Under the pieces are notes generated by a model that was not told the DNA's origin, ran no database searches, and was given only the letters and a program-made list of their open reading frames with translations. The position numbers and the translations under genes are program-made. Positions 42,061 to 52,048 of a stretch of 64,000 nt of DNA are shown here, in pieces. Each line of letters begins with the position of its first letter. Within the stretch, counting starts at the first letter, position 1. Origin of the DNA: Streptomyces showdoensis (GTDB taxonomy: Bacteria > Actinomycetota > Actinomycetes > Streptomycetales > Streptomycetaceae); contig NZ_BAAAXG010000012.1 of the NCBI RefSeq assembly GCF_039535475.1, forward strand, positions 461,708 to 525,707. The letters are read 5' to 3'.

Positions 42061-45000
42061 GTGAGCGAGCATGTGAACCTGTCGGGCAGACGGGGCGGGG
42101 GGGCGAGACGGCTGCGCCGTGGCGCGCTGCCCGGCATAGCCCTGTCGGTGGCCGGCCTGTTGGCCTTCGAGGCCGCGGTCGTCGTGGCGACGACGGGGCA
42201 GGCGGTGGCGCTGTCCTCGCAGGAGCAGTCGGCTGTCGACCGGCCCGCGTATCCGACGGAGGCGGCGGACCTGGCGTCCGCGCAGGTCGCGGCCCGGCTG
42301 TCGGGCAAGCGGGTGGAGGCGAAGTCGGAGCGCACGGAGTCGTCGACGACGTGGGCGAACCCGGACGGGACGGTGACGACGGACAGTGCGTCGGGTCCGG
42401 TCCGGTTCCGTGACGGGGCCTCCGGCGAGTGGCGGGACATCGACGTCGCGCTGACGAAGCGGGACGGCGTGGTCGCGGCCAGGTCGCATCCGCTGGGGCT
42501 GCGGCTGGGCGGGAAGACGCCGGCCGCGCAGGCGGCGAAGGTCCGCGCCTCGGGCGCGGCGGGTGAGGCGGGTACGGCGGAGGTTCCGCTGGTGACCCTG
42601 GCCGCGGGCGAGGGCCGTGAACTCGGTCTGTCGTGGCGGGGCGTGCTGCCGGAGCCGCAGCTGTCGGGGACGACGGCGCGGTACGTCGACGCGCTGACGG
42701 CGACGGACCTGGTCATCGAGTCGACCCGGACCGGTTTCGAGCAGTTCCTTGAGCTGAAGAATCGTTCCGCTGTGGCGGCGAACGGCTCGGTGACCCTGAC
42801 GCTGAACGCGAAGGGCGTCAAGGCGCGGGCGAACGCGGACCGTTCGGTCACGTTCCTCGACGCGAAGACGGGCAAGCAGGTCGGCCTGCTGCCGGCGCCG
42901 GTGATGTGGGACGCGACCGTCGACGCGAAGTCGGGCGAGCACACCCGCCGCGCCGACGTGGGTCTGAAGGTCACCCAGCGCGGCGGCCGGGTGGACCTGA
43001 CGCTGACGCCGGACGCGAAGTTCCTGGCCGACCCGGCGACGAAGTTCCCGGTCACGGTCGACCCCGCCGTGAACATCGGCGCCAGCTTCGACACCTTCGT
43101 CCAGCAGGGCTACACGACCGACCAGTCGACGTCGACCGAGCTCAAGCTGGGCAACAACGGCTCCGGCCAGATCGCCCGTTCGTTCCTGCACTTCCCGATG
43201 GCGGGCATCACGGGCAAGCAGATCCTGGGCGCCAAGCTCAACCTGTTCAACTTCCACTCCTGGTCCTGCACGCCGTCCAGCTGGGAGGTGTGGGACACCC
43301 CGCACGCCTCGACCGCCAGCCGGTGGACCAGCCAGCCCGGCTTCACCAACAAGTGGGCCACGTCGACCGCGACGAAGGGCTTCTCGTCCTCCTGCGCCGA
43401 CGGCTGGGTCAGCCAGGACATCAAGAACCTCGCCGTCGCCTGGGCCGCGAACGGCAACGGCAGCAACTCGATGGGCATCAAGGCGACCAACGAGTCCGAC
43501 CCGTACTCGTGGAAGCGCTTCAACTCCGGCAACGCGGCGACGAACACGCCGTACATCTCGGTCACGTACAACACGATCCCGGTCGCCGGGAACCCGATGA
43601 CCGCGACGCCGGGCCGCACGAACGCCGGCAAGAACTGGGTCACCACCACCACGCCCGACCTCTCGTACGCCGCGAGCGACGCGGAGACGTACTTCCTGCG
43701 CCAGAAGTGGGAGGTGTGGGAGGGCACCACCAACCTGGAGGTGTACGACACCGGCACCGAGGACCCGGTCCTGGGCAAGACGGTCTCCCACCAGGTCCCG
43801 GCGGGCAAGCTGGTCAACGGCAAGACCTACTGGTACAAGGGCCGCATCTACGACGGCAGCTCGTGGTCGAACTGGACGCCGTCGGTGTACTTCACCGTCG
43901 ACACCACCAAGCCGGCCGCCAGCACCATCACCTCGGGCGACTTCCCGGCCAACACCTGGTCGGGCACCCCGGACGCCAACGGCAAGTTCACCGGCTCGTT
44001 CACCGTCAAGCCCCCGGCCAGCGACGTCGCCGAGGTCCAGTACAAGCTGGACGGCGCCACGACCTGGCAGTCGGCCACCACGACCGCCGGCACCGCGGTC
44101 ACGAAGACCCTCTCCTTCCCCGCGGGCAAGCACACGGTCACCGCGCGTACCGTCGACCCGGCGGGCAACGTCTCCGCCGAGTCCGCCTACGTCTTCTACG
44201 CCGGCTCCGGAGCCGCTCTCCTCACCCCCGGCCAGGGCGAGCGCCCCGCGCGCCGTGTGGGTCTGTCGGCCGAGGGCCTGACCTCGTACACCGGCGTCAC
44301 CTACCAGTACCGCCGGGGCGAGACCGACACCTGGAAGAACGTTCCGGTCGCCGATGTCCGCAAGGGCACGGACACGGTGTCCGCCTGGCCTCTCGCCATC
44401 ACTGGCGGCAAGCCCGCCGGGCTGACGTGGAACGTCACGGACAGCCTGACCGAGGACGGTCCGATCGAGGTCCGTGCCGCCTTCACCGACGGCACCGCCA
44501 CCGCCTACTCCCCGGCCGGGGACATCACCGTCGACCGCAATGCCGGCACCGCCCCCGCCGAGGGCGTCGGGCCGGGTTCGGTGAATCTGCTGACCGGTGA
44601 CTACACCCTGTCCGACACCGACGTCTCGCTCTTCGGCCTGACGGTGTCCCGTACGGCGTCCTCGCGCCGCGCCGACGCGGGCGGCAAGCAGGAGGGCCAG
44701 GCGGCGATCTTCGGTCCGCAGTGGACCTCCGGCACGGTCGCCGCGATCACCGAGTCGGACTGGGCGTTCGTGAGGAAGACGTCACCGACCTCGGTCGCGG
44801 TCGTCGACGTCGACGGCAGGGAACTCGGCTTCACCGCCACCACGGGTGGTGGGTGGAAGCCGGAACCGGGTGCCGAGGACATGACGCTGACCGGCTCGCT
44901 CACCGGTTCGTTCACCATCAAGAACTCCGAGGGCAGCGCCACCGTCTTCACCAAGGCGGACGCGTCGGCCACGACCTGGCAGATCGCCTCCTCCGCACGG

Positions 45001-48000
45001 GACGGCCGCACCCAGTCGACCACCACGGTCGTCTCCGAGACCGTGACCGTGGACGGGAAGAAGCTCGCGCGGCCGAAGCTGGTCATCGCCCCGACGTCCG
45101 CCGTCTCGGCGGCGACCTGCACGACGACGCCGTCGACCAAGGGCTGCCAGGCGCTGGAGTTCGTCTACGCCACCTCCACCACCGCGACCGCCACCGTCTC
45201 CGGTGACTTCACGGGCCAGGTGAAGGAGATCCGCGGCTGGTCCACCGAGCCCGGCGCCGCCACGGCGACCGTGAAGACGGTGCAGAAGTACGCCTACGAC
45301 ACCACGGGCCGACTGCGCGAGGCGTACGACCCGCTCATCACGCCCGCGCTGAAGAAGCAGTACGCCTACGACTCCGCGGGCCGGATCACCGGCCTGACCC
45401 CGCCCGGGCAGCTGCCGTGGTCCTTCACCTACGGCAAGGCGGGCAACGCCGCCGTCGCCGGCGACGGCATGCTCCTCAAGGCGTCCCGTTCCGGCCTGCA
45501 GCAGGGCACCAAGGACGTCGAGTCGGGCACGGCCTCGACGAGCGTCGTCTACGACGTGCCGCTCTCCGGCGCCAACGCCCCCTACGCTCTGGGCGCCACG
45601 GACGTGCGGGCCTGGGGCCAGACGGACGCTCCCACGGACGCGACCGCGGTGTTCCCCGCCGACGTGGTCCCGTCCTCCCACTCCGGCAGCGCACTGACCG
45701 CCGGTGACTACCGCCGCGCCACCGTCACGTACACCAACGCCTCCGGACGCCGGGTGAACACCGCGACGCCGGGCGGGAACATCGACACCATCGAGTACGA
45801 CCAGTTCGGCAACACCGTCCGTGAGCTCGCGGCCGGCAACCGGGCCCTCGCCCTCGGCGGGACGGCGGCGGACCAGGCGAGGCTCACCGACCTCGGCATC
45901 AACGGCATGCCGTCCCAGGACCGTGCAGACCTCCTCAGCACCACCTCCGTGTTCGACGCGCAGGGGAGCCGTGAACTGGAGAAGCTCGGTCCGCTCGACC
46001 GCATCAGCCTGAACGGTGACTCGGCGGTGGCCCGTACCCGGGTCGTCAACGAGTACGACACGGGCCGCCCGACGGACGGCACGGCGACGGTCGAGGACCA
46101 GGTCACCAAGGTCACCACGGGTGCCCAGGTGCTGGGTACCACGACCGTGGCAGACCCCCGCGTGACCCAGACGTTCTACGACTGGGCCAAGGGCCTCCCC
46201 GTCAAGACCGTCAAGGACCCGTCCGGTCTCGCCATCACGGAGACCGCCGAGTACGACAGCCAGGGCCGCGTCACCAAGCAGCTGGTGCCCGGAGCGACCG
46301 GTACCGATGCCGCGACCCGGGTGACCGCCTACTGGACGGCGACCGGCACCGGCGCCTGCGCGGGCCGCCCCGAGTGGGCCGACCAGGTCTGCTCCACCGG
46401 GCCGGCGGGCGACATCACCGGCGGCGGCTCCCAGCCGGCGCAGCTGCCGACCACCACCACCGAGTACGACTGGTGGGGCAACCCGACCAAGGTCACCGAG
46501 ACCGCCAACGGCGTCACCCGCATCACCACCGACGCCTACGACGCCGCCGGCCGTCCGACCGGGACCACCCTCACCGGCGGGCTCGGACAGGCGGTGTCGG
46601 GGTCGACCGTCGAGTACGACCCGTCCACCGGGCTGACCCGCAGCGCGACCTCGGCGACGGGCGGCACGATCACCAAGGAGTACGACAAGCTCGGCCGTCA
46701 GACCTCCTACACCGACGCCGACGGCGGCGTGACCAGGACCGAGTACGACCTGCTCGACCGTCCGGTGAAGACCACCGACTCGGCTCCGTCCACCACCACC
46801 TACACCTACGACACCGCGATCGAGCCGCGCGGCCTGGTCACGAAGACGACCGACTCGGTCGCCGGTGCCTTCGAGGCCCGCTACGGCGCGGACGGCTCCG
46901 TGACCTCGGAGAAGCTCCCCGGCGGCTACACCCTCACGATCGGTGAGGACACCGTGGGCACCACCCTCTCCAGGGTCTACACCCGCGACAGCGACGGCCA
47001 GGTCGTCTACTCCGACACGGTCGAGGACTCCGCCCACGGCCAGACCGTCCGCCACAGCGGCTGGTCCGACCAGGACTACGCCTACGACGCCACCGGTCGC
47101 CTCACCCGGGTGAACGACACCGTCGGCGACGTCTGCACCACTCGCGCGTACGCCTTCGACAAGCGGGCCAACCGCACCGCCCTCATCACCACCGAGGGGA
47201 CAGCCGGGGCCGCTTGCCCGACCACCGGAGGAACCACCACCACCCACACCTACGACAGCGCCGACCGCCTCGTCGACACGGGTTACGTCTACGACGCCTT
47301 CGGACGCACCACCGCGCTGCCCGGCAGCCAGATCGACTACTACGCCAACGACCTGGCCTACCGGCAGACGTCCGGCGGCCAGCGCCAGACCTGGCAGCTC
47401 GACGCGGGCCTGCGCTTCCGCTCCTGGATCGTCGAAGAGAGCACCGACGGAACCTGGACCCAGACCGCCGCCAAGGTCAACCACTACGACGGCGACGGCG
47501 ACAACCCCCGCTGGATCACCGAGAGCACCGACGGCAGCATCACCCGTAACGTCGGCTCGGCCTCCGGCGACCTCGCCGCCACCACCGCCAACGCCGGCGG
47601 CACCGTCCTCCAGCTGACCAACATCCACGGGGACGTCGCCCTCCAGCTCCCGCTGGACACGGCCGAAGCCCCCCTGGTCCTGGACAGCGACGAGTACGGG
47701 AACCCCCGCACCGGCCAGCCCGCCACCCGGTACGACTGGCTCGGCGGCAAGCAGCGGTCCTCGGAGACGGTCACCGGCCTGACCCTGATGGGCGTCCGTC
47801 TGTACAACCCGGAAACCGGCCGCTTCCTGAGCGTCGACCCGGTGTACGGCGGCAACACGAACCCGTACGTGTACCCGGCCGACCCGATCAACTCGTACGA
47901 CCTGGACGGCAGGGCCGCCAAGCCCCGCTCCTGCGGCTTCTGGTGCAGCGTCTTCACCGCGGCCATCGGAGCCATCGTCGGCGCCGTCTGCGCACCGTTC

Positions 48001-48255
48001 GCAGGTCCGATCATCTGCGGGGCGGTGGGCGGTGGCATCACCGGCTTCGCCCGCTACTACTGGACGCACAGGGACGGCCACGGGTACACCACGCGTGGCG
48101 CGATCAAGGCCGTTCTGATCGGAGCCGCGATCGGAGCGTTCACCGGATCGATCGGCAAGATCATCAAGAAGATCGGAGGCCGTGTGTTCCGCGGCTACGG
48201 TGACCGCAAGACCATCAAGGCGTGGGACGACTTCAGGAAGAAGCTGGGCGGCTGA
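42061..48255 (+). CDS. Secreted RHS/YD-repeat polymorphic toxin with glycine-zipper tip
   Basis: A 2,064-residue protein with GTG at 42061 behind GGGGAGGG. The signal peptide is at about 15-52 (RRLRRGALPGIALSVAGLLA). A beta-rich region follows, with a DNRLRE-type carbohydrate-binding domain at about 340-505 (DTFVQQGYTTDQSTSTELKL). Fibronectin-like segments lead into many YD repeats (YDTTGRLREAYD, YDAAGRPTGTTL, YDKLGRQTSYTD) from about 1080. The RHS core ends in NPETGRFLSVDPVYGGNTNP and INSYDLDG at about 1950. The last 109 residues form the variable tip: Cys-bearing hydrophobic helices with glycine zippers (AAIGAIVGAVCAPFAGP, AVLIGAAIGAFTGSIGK) and a basic tail. Inferred: a membrane-acting toxin. 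The following small membrane protein may be its immunity. Confidence 0.93.
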   Translation: MSEHVNLSGRRGGGARRLRRGALPGIALSVAGLLAFEAAVVVATTGQAVALSSQEQSAVDRPAYPTEAADLASAQVAARLSGKRVEAKSERTESSTTWANPDGTVTTDSASGPVRFRDGASGEWRDIDVALTKRDGVVAARSHPLGLRLGGKTPAAQAAKVRASGAAGEAGTAEVPLVTLAAGEGRELGLSWRGVLPEPQLSGTTARYVDALTATDLVIESTRTGFEQFLELKNRSAVAANGSVTLTLNAKGVKARANADRSVTFLDAKTGKQVGLLPAPVMWDATVDAKSGEHTRRADVGLKVTQRGGRVDLTLTPDAKFLADPATKFPVTVDPAVNIGASFDTFVQQGYTTDQSTSTELKLGNNGSGQIARSFLHFPMAGITGKQILGAKLNLFNFHSWSCTPSSWEVWDTPHASTASRWTSQPGFTNKWATSTATKGFSSSCADGWVSQDIKNLAVAWAANGNGSNSMGIKATNESDPYSWKRFNSGNAATNTPYISVTYNTIPVAGNPMTATPGRTNAGKNWVTTTTPDLSYAASDAETYFLRQKWEVWEGTTNLEVYDTGTEDPVLGKTVSHQVPAGKLVNGKTYWYKGRIYDGSSWSNWTPSVYFTVDTTKPAASTITSGDFPANTWSGTPDANGKFTGSFTVKPPASDVAEVQYKLDGATTWQSATTTAGTAVTKTLSFPAGKHTVTARTVDPAGNVSAESAYVFYAGSGAALLTPGQGERPARRVGLSAEGLTSYTGVTYQYRRGETDTWKNVPVADVRKGTDTVSAWPLAITGGKPAGLTWNVTDSLTEDGPIEVRAAFTDGTATAYSPAGDITVDRNAGTAPAEGVGPGSVNLLTGDYTLSDTDVSLFGLTVSRTASSRRADAGGKQEGQAAIFGPQWTSGTVAAITESDWAFVRKTSPTSVAVVDVDGRELGFTATTGGGWKPEPGAEDMTLTGSLTGSFTIKNSEGSATVFTKADASATTWQIASSARDGRTQSTTTVVSETVTVDGKKLARPKLVIAPTSAVSAATCTTTPSTKGCQALEFVYATSTTATATVSGDFTGQVKEIRGWSTEPGAATATVKTVQKYAYDTTGRLREAYDPLITPALKKQYAYDSAGRITGLTPPGQLPWSFTYGKAGNAAVAGDGMLLKASRSGLQQGTKDVESGTASTSVVYDVPLSGANAPYALGATDVRAWGQTDAPTDATAVFPADVVPSSHSGSALTAGDYRRATVTYTNASGRRVNTATPGGNIDTIEYDQFGNTVRELAAGNRALALGGTAADQARLTDLGINGMPSQDRADLLSTTSVFDAQGSRELEKLGPLDRISLNGDSAVARTRVVNEYDTGRPTDGTATVEDQVTKVTTGAQVLGTTTVADPRVTQTFYDWAKGLPVKTVKDPSGLAITETAEYDSQGRVTKQLVPGATGTDAATRVTAYWTATGTGACAGRPEWADQVCSTGPAGDITGGGSQPAQLPTTTTEYDWWGNPTKVTETANGVTRITTDAYDAAGRPTGTTLTGGLGQAVSGSTVEYDPSTGLTRSATSATGGTITKEYDKLGRQTSYTDADGGVTRTEYDLLDRPVKTTDSAPSTTTYTYDTAIEPRGLVTKTTDSVAGAFEARYGADGSVTSEKLPGGYTLTIGEDTVGTTLSRVYTRDSDGQVVYSDTVEDSAHGQTVRHSGWSDQDYAYDATGRLTRVNDTVGDVCTTRAYAFDKRANRTALITTEGTAGAACPTTGGTTTTHTYDSADRLVDTGYVYDAFGRTTALPGSQIDYYANDLAYRQTSGGQRQTWQLDAGLRFRSWIVEESTDGTWTQTAAKVNHYDGDGDNPRWITESTDGSITRNVGSASGDLAATTANAGGTVLQLTNIHGDVALQLPLDTAEAPLVLDSDEYGNPRTGQPATRYDWLGGKQRSSETVTGLTLMGVRLYNPETGRFLSVDPVYGGNTNPYVYPADPINSYDLDGRAAKPRSCGFWCSVFTAAIGAIVGAVCAPFAGPIICGAVGGGITGFARYYWTHRDGHGYTTRGAIKAVLIGAAIGAFTGSIGKIIKKIGGRVFRGYGDRKTIKAWDDFRKKLGG

Positions 48256-48284
48256 CACCGGTCCCCACCGGCAACACAGCGGTA

Positions 48285-48316
48285 GGCGCCCGAGGGTGGC
48301 AGAACCCTCGGGCGCC
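48285..48316 (+). terminator. 13-bp perfect hairpin between the RHS toxin and the next gene
   Basis: GGCGCCCGAGGGT (48285-48297) pairs perfectly with ACCCTCGGGCGCC (48304-48316) around a 6-base loop, 29 bases after the RHS stop and 41 bases before the next start. It probably limits read-through. Confidence 0.8.
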
Positions 48317-48357
48317 GGCAGCCGTACGGTTCAACCCACTGCGAAAGGAACGATGCG

Positions 48358-48966
48358 ATGCTCGGCTACTGCCTGGCGGTCGTCCGCCGGCTGGCCCTGC
48401 CCGCGCTGACGACCGGCACGGTACTCGCGGCGGCCATGGCCGCCGCGCTGATCCTGGGCGACGGCACATCGTGGATCGGCGCCGCTCCCCAGGCCCTGGC
48501 GGCGGGTGTGGCGGGCGCCTTCGCGTTCGCCTTCGTCCTGACCGCCAGCACAGCGGTGGGTGCCGCCCGCACGGCTCGCCGGTACGGGCTCGCGCTCGGC
48601 CCCGGAGCCGTGGCCCTGCCCTCGGTCCGCGACGTGCGGGTGCCCGTCATCAAGGGCAGGACCGCCTTCCAGCTGACGGACGGCGTACGGCACGAGGTCG
48701 AGAAGGAGCCCCTCCTGCGGGTGAAGGAGGTCACCGCTTTCGGGCACGGCACCTTGGACCTGACCCTGCGAGGGCCGTCGGACACGACGGTCCTCGTGGA
48801 GGTCCGCGTCACGACCGGACCGAAGGAGACGGCCGTCGTCGTGGAGGCCCGTCCGGAGGCCACGTACAGACGGCTCGACACGGGGGCCTGCTGGGCCCTC
48901 GCCCGCGTCGTCGAGGAGTGCGCGGTGCGGGCCCTGCGTGCCGAGACCGCGGACGGCGCCCTTTGA
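48358..48966 (+). CDS. Two-helix membrane protein, candidate immunity to the RHS toxin
   Basis: A 202-residue protein with ATG at 48358 behind AAAGGA. Two N-terminal membrane helices (LALPALTTGTVLAAAMAAAL and ALAAGVAGAFAFAFVLTAST) are followed by a soluble domain (about 75-202) with VRVPVIKGRTAFQLTDGVRH, VLVEVRVTTGPKETAVVVEA and a final helix. I recognise no family. Position directly after the toxin tip, same strand, small size and membrane location are what is expected for immunity to a membrane-active toxin, but this is inference from context. Confidence 0.7.
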   Translation: MLGYCLAVVRRLALPALTTGTVLAAAMAAALILGDGTSWIGAAPQALAAGVAGAFAFAFVLTASTAVGAARTARRYGLALGPGAVALPSVRDVRVPVIKGRTAFQLTDGVRHEVEKEPLLRVKEVTAFGHGTLDLTLRGPSDTTVLVEVRVTTGPKETAVVVEARPEATYRRLDTGACWALARVVEECAVRALRAETADGAL

Positions 48967-48987
48967 CGCCGGGTCACACCCGCAGAA

Positions 48988-49022
48988 GACTCCGCCCGGG
49001 GCCAGGAGCCCGGGGCGGAGTC
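48988..49022. terminator. Bidirectional hairpin between convergent genes
   Basis: GACTCCGCCC (48988-48997) pairs with GGGCGGAGTC (49013-49022), with further pairing inside. It lies between the stops of the candidate immunity gene and the convergent P450 gene and could serve both. Confidence 0.78.
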
Positions 49023-49045
49023 CTCGTGCTGTGAGGGGCGACCAC

Positions 49046-50440
49046 TCACGAGGTCCCGTGACCGGCATCGCCGCCGGCCTCCCTCCGCTCCACCCGCATC
49101 GCCAGCCGCCCGCACGACAGCGAGAACAACGGCGTCGGCGTCACCGGCCCCGGGGACACCGGCCGCAGACGCCACCTCCCGGCGAGGGTCGCCAGGGCGA
49201 TGGTCATCTCCGTCCAGGCGAAGCCCTCGCCCAGGCAGCCGTGTTGGCCGAGGCCGAAGGGGAGGAAGGCGGCCGGGGTGACCTCCGTCGCGCGGTCGGG
49301 GAGCCAGCGGTCGGGGAGGAAGCGGTCCGGGGCCGGGAAGAGGCGGGGGTCGCGGTGGAGGGCGTACGGGGAGAACAGGACCGTCGTGCCGGCCGGGAGC
49401 GGGTAGGGGCCGAGCGCGGTGGCGCGGACGGAGGTGCGGGAGAGGAGGTAGCCCGACGGGTAGAGGCGCAGGGTCTCGGTGAGGACGCGCCGGGTGTACG
49501 GGAGGTTCGGCAGGTCGTCGAAGCCGGCGGCGCGGCCGGCGAGGACCGAGTCCACCTCGGCGTGCAGCCGCTCCTCGGCCTCGGGGTGACGGGCCAGCAG
49601 GTACAGGCACCAGGAGAGGCTGCGCGAGGTCGTCTCGGCGCCGGCGGTGAGAAGGGTCATCACCTCGTCGTGGACCTGCCGGTCCGACATCCGCTCGCCG
49701 GTCTCGGCGTCGGTCGTCTCGAGCAGCCAGGTCAGCACGTCGTCCGGGGCGTCCGCCACCAGCTCGTGGCGGTGCGCGATGACCGTGTCCACCAGGGTGT
49801 GCAGCGTGCGCGCACCGCGGGCGAAGCGCCGGTTGACCCGGGTGGGCAGCTTCGCCAGGAACGGCAGCGGGTCCGATCCGCGCGCGCCGACCCAGGCCAT
49901 CACGTCCGTCATGGCCTCGACCACGGACGCGGCCTCCCGCTCGGTCACGCCCCGGCCGAACAGGCTGCGGACCACGATGGCGGTCGCGAGGTTCCCGAAC
50001 TCCTCGTCGACCGCCACGGTCCCCCCGTCCCGCAGCCCGTCCGCCCAGGCGCGGGACAGCTCGGTCATGAGGTCCGCGTAGTGGCGCACGCGGGAGTGCC
50101 GGAAGGCCGGCCGGATGAGACGGCGCTGGCGGCGGTGGAACGCGCCCTTGGACAGCAGCAGGCCCCCGCCGGTGACCGGCTCCATCAGCCGGTACTGCGG
50201 GCTCGGGCCGAAGTCGTCCGCCTGCCGCACCAGGAGCTCGCGGACCAGCCGGTGGTCGGTCGCCATCAGCATCCGCCGGGCCCCCAGGCGCAGCGCCACC
50301 AGGCCGCCCCGGTCCAGGCCCTGGACCCGCTCCAGGAGGTCCAGTCGGCGGCGCTGCATCGCCAGGCCGTGGCCCAGGAAGGGGAGGGCGCCCGGGGCCT
50401 GCCGCGGCACGAGGGCGCGGGGCGGCGCGGTGGCGGTCAT
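49046..50440 (-). CDS. Cytochrome P450 (terpenoid cluster)
   Basis: A 464-residue protein with ATG at 50440, overlapping the cyclase stop by 4 bases (ATGA). Heme loop FGLGQHGCLGEGFA, I-helix LLTAGAETTSRSL, ExxR in ETLRLYP and the PERF-like APDRFLPDRW are all intact. The long form, with KGAFHRRQRRLIRPAFRHSR near 100, resembles fatty-acid or terpene hydroxylases of the CYP102/CYP110 kind. Translational coupling to the class II cyclase strongly suggests that it oxidises the cyclised terpene. Confidence 0.94.
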   Translation of the reverse strand: MTATAPPRALVPRQAPGALPFLGHGLAMQRRRLDLLERVQGLDRGGLVALRLGARRMLMATDHRLVRELLVRQADDFGPSPQYRLMEPVTGGGLLLSKGAFHRRQRRLIRPAFRHSRVRHYADLMTELSRAWADGLRDGGTVAVDEEFGNLATAIVVRSLFGRGVTEREAASVVEAMTDVMAWVGARGSDPLPFLAKLPTRVNRRFARGARTLHTLVDTVIAHRHELVADAPDDVLTWLLETTDAETGERMSDRQVHDEVMTLLTAGAETTSRSLSWCLYLLARHPEAEERLHAEVDSVLAGRAAGFDDLPNLPYTRRVLTETLRLYPSGYLLSRTSVRATALGPYPLPAGTTVLFSPYALHRDPRLFPAPDRFLPDRWLPDRATEVTPAAFLPFGLGQHGCLGEGFAWTEMTIALATLAGRWRLRPVSPGPVTPTPLFSLSCGRLAMRVERREAGGDAGHGTS

Positions 50441-52038
50441 CGGGAGCAGCCTTCGGGGTCGGGCGTGGCGGTGGCGTGCGCCAGGGCCAGCAGGACGAAG
50501 ACGTCCGCCAGCGCCGGTACGTCGTACAGCAGCGGCCTCGGACCCGCCTGGTCCGGGCGGCTGCGGTAGCCGCCGTCGGGGTGCTGCCGCTCCACCAGGT
50601 AGGCCAGGGCCCGGTCGAGGGGCCCGCCGGGGCGGGCGCGCGGGCCGCGGGCCAGGGCGATGACCGCGTACGCCGTGCTGATCGGGTCGCTCGGCTCGGC
50701 CTCGGCGTGGCCCCAGCCGCCGTCCCCGTTCTGGGTGGCCGCGAGGTGGGCGAGCGCCCGCTCGGCCGCGCGCGCCCGTGACCGGCGCTCCTCCCCGTGC
50801 GCGGCGACGCCGGTCAGCGCCAGCACCGCGCGGAACACCGCGTTGGTCGCGTTGCGGCTCCAGCTGCGCTCGAACGTGCCGTCGGGGCGCTGGTGCCGGA
50901 CGACGTACCGGACGGCTTCGTCCACCTCCTCCCGCCGGTCGGGATCGTGGGCCAGCGCGCTCGCCGCCGCAGCGGTCATCGCGATCTCGGAGCTCGTCCC
51001 GCGGGCGAAGGTGGGGAAGCCCCCGTCCGGGTTGCGGAGGGCGAGGAGGTACCCCTCGGCTTCGGCGACGGCCGTGCGGTGCCGGTCGGGTGCCGCACGG
51101 CGCAGGAACTCCAGGACGTAGCAGGTGTCGTCGACGTCGCTCTGGGCGACGCCCGAGTGGAAGCCGTACCCCCCGTCCGGGTTGCGGCGCAGGGCGAGCG
51201 CGTCGGCCATCGGGGTCACGCACGCCGGGGGCGCGGGCAGCAGCGACAGGGCGAGCCCGGCGGCCGCGGTGGTGAAGACGGTCATGCCGTCGATGAACGG
51301 CATCCCGCCGTCCGGGCGGAGCCGTCCCGCGACGTGCTTCAGGACGTCGCCGAGGGCCGGGCGATGGCGTGGGGAGTGGCGCAGCGCCAGCAGCGCGAGC
51401 AGCTGGGCCAGGTTGTTGCACTCCCACGCGGGACCGGGTTCGAGGGCGGGCAGCAGGGCCCGCCAGTCCTCGTCGCGTACGACGTCGGGGTGGCCGGTGC
51501 CGTGGGCGGCGAGCACCTTGAGCGCCTTCATCTCCATGTGCAGCCAGCTCTGTTGGGGCCGCGTGTCGTACGCCTCCCAGGGGACGGCGGGGAACCCGGT
51601 CGCGCCGAGCGCGGCGAGCACCGTCCGGAACATCAGCCGCTTGCGGCCGGCCGTGAAGTGGTCGAAGCCGTCGAGCCCGGCGTCCAGCGCCGTGCCCGCG
51701 TCCATGTCGCCCTCGTCGCCTACGCGTTCACCGCGTTCACCGGCGCCGCCCAGGACCGCGCGCGCCACGGCGCACTGGAAGGGGTCGGGCGGAGCGGTCC
51801 GCAGCGTGGTGCGCAGGTACGCGGTGAGGCGGGCGGTCGCGTCGGCCTCGGCCCGCTCCTCCGTCAGGAGCGCGAGGGCGAGGGCGGACTCCAGGACCCG
51901 GCTCTCGCACGGGGCGGGCAGCAGACCGTCGGGGCCGACCGCGGCAACGACCCTTCGGGCCAGCCGGGTTCGGCAGCGGACGACGGCGGTCGCGGGCTCC
52001 GTGGTGGTGGTGGCCGTGGGCGTCGGTGATGCGTTCAC
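50437..52038 (-). CDS. Class II (DxDD) terpene cyclase, prenyltransferase/squalene-oxidase repeat family
   Basis: A 533-residue protein starting at GTG 52038 after AAGGA. The protonating motif is in AQSDVDDTCYVLEFL (DVDD near residue 300). QW-like repeats occur along the chain (PDGGMPF, PDGGYGFHSG, PDGGFPTFARG, PDGTFERSW, GDGGWGH, PDGGYRSR). This is the alpha-alpha barrel layout of class II cyclases such as bacterial labdane or copalyl diphosphate synthases. No class I DDxxD is seen, so any diphosphate should be retained or removed by another enzyme. No polyprenyl diphosphate synthase is in the window, so the substrate must come from general metabolism. Coupled to the P450 gene downstream. 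Confidence 0.9.
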   Translation of the reverse strand: MNASPTPTATTTTEPATAVVRCRTRLARRVVAAVGPDGLLPAPCESRVLESALALALLTEERAEADATARLTAYLRTTLRTAPPDPFQCAVARAVLGGAGERGERVGDEGDMDAGTALDAGLDGFDHFTAGRKRLMFRTVLAALGATGFPAVPWEAYDTRPQQSWLHMEMKALKVLAAHGTGHPDVVRDEDWRALLPALEPGPAWECNNLAQLLALLALRHSPRHRPALGDVLKHVAGRLRPDGGMPFIDGMTVFTTAAAGLALSLLPAPPACVTPMADALALRRNPDGGYGFHSGVAQSDVDDTCYVLEFLRRAAPDRHRTAVAEAEGYLLALRNPDGGFPTFARGTSSEIAMTAAAASALAHDPDRREEVDEAVRYVVRHQRPDGTFERSWSRNATNAVFRAVLALTGVAAHGEERRSRARAAERALAHLAATQNGDGGWGHAEAEPSDPISTAYAVIALARGPRARPGGPLDRALAYLVERQHPDGGYRSRPDQAGPRPLLYDVPALADVFVLLALAHATATPDPEGCSR

Positions 52039-52048
52039 GGTGTCCTTC

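Noticed and set aside
47880..48255. HINT or intein-type protease domain at the RHS C-terminus
   Set aside because: No HINT motifs or self-cleavage site is visible; the tip is short and hydrophobic.
44782..48258. Long minus-strand open frame opposite the RHS gene
   Set aside because: Gly/Arg/Val-rich shadow of the RHS coding strand; no domain is recognisable and codon bias is wrong.
50437..52038. Calling the cyclase a squalene-hopene cyclase
   Set aside because: It has DxDD and QW-like repeats, but it is shorter than hopene cyclases and lacks a linked hopanoid pathway; a smaller class II terpene cyclase fits better.
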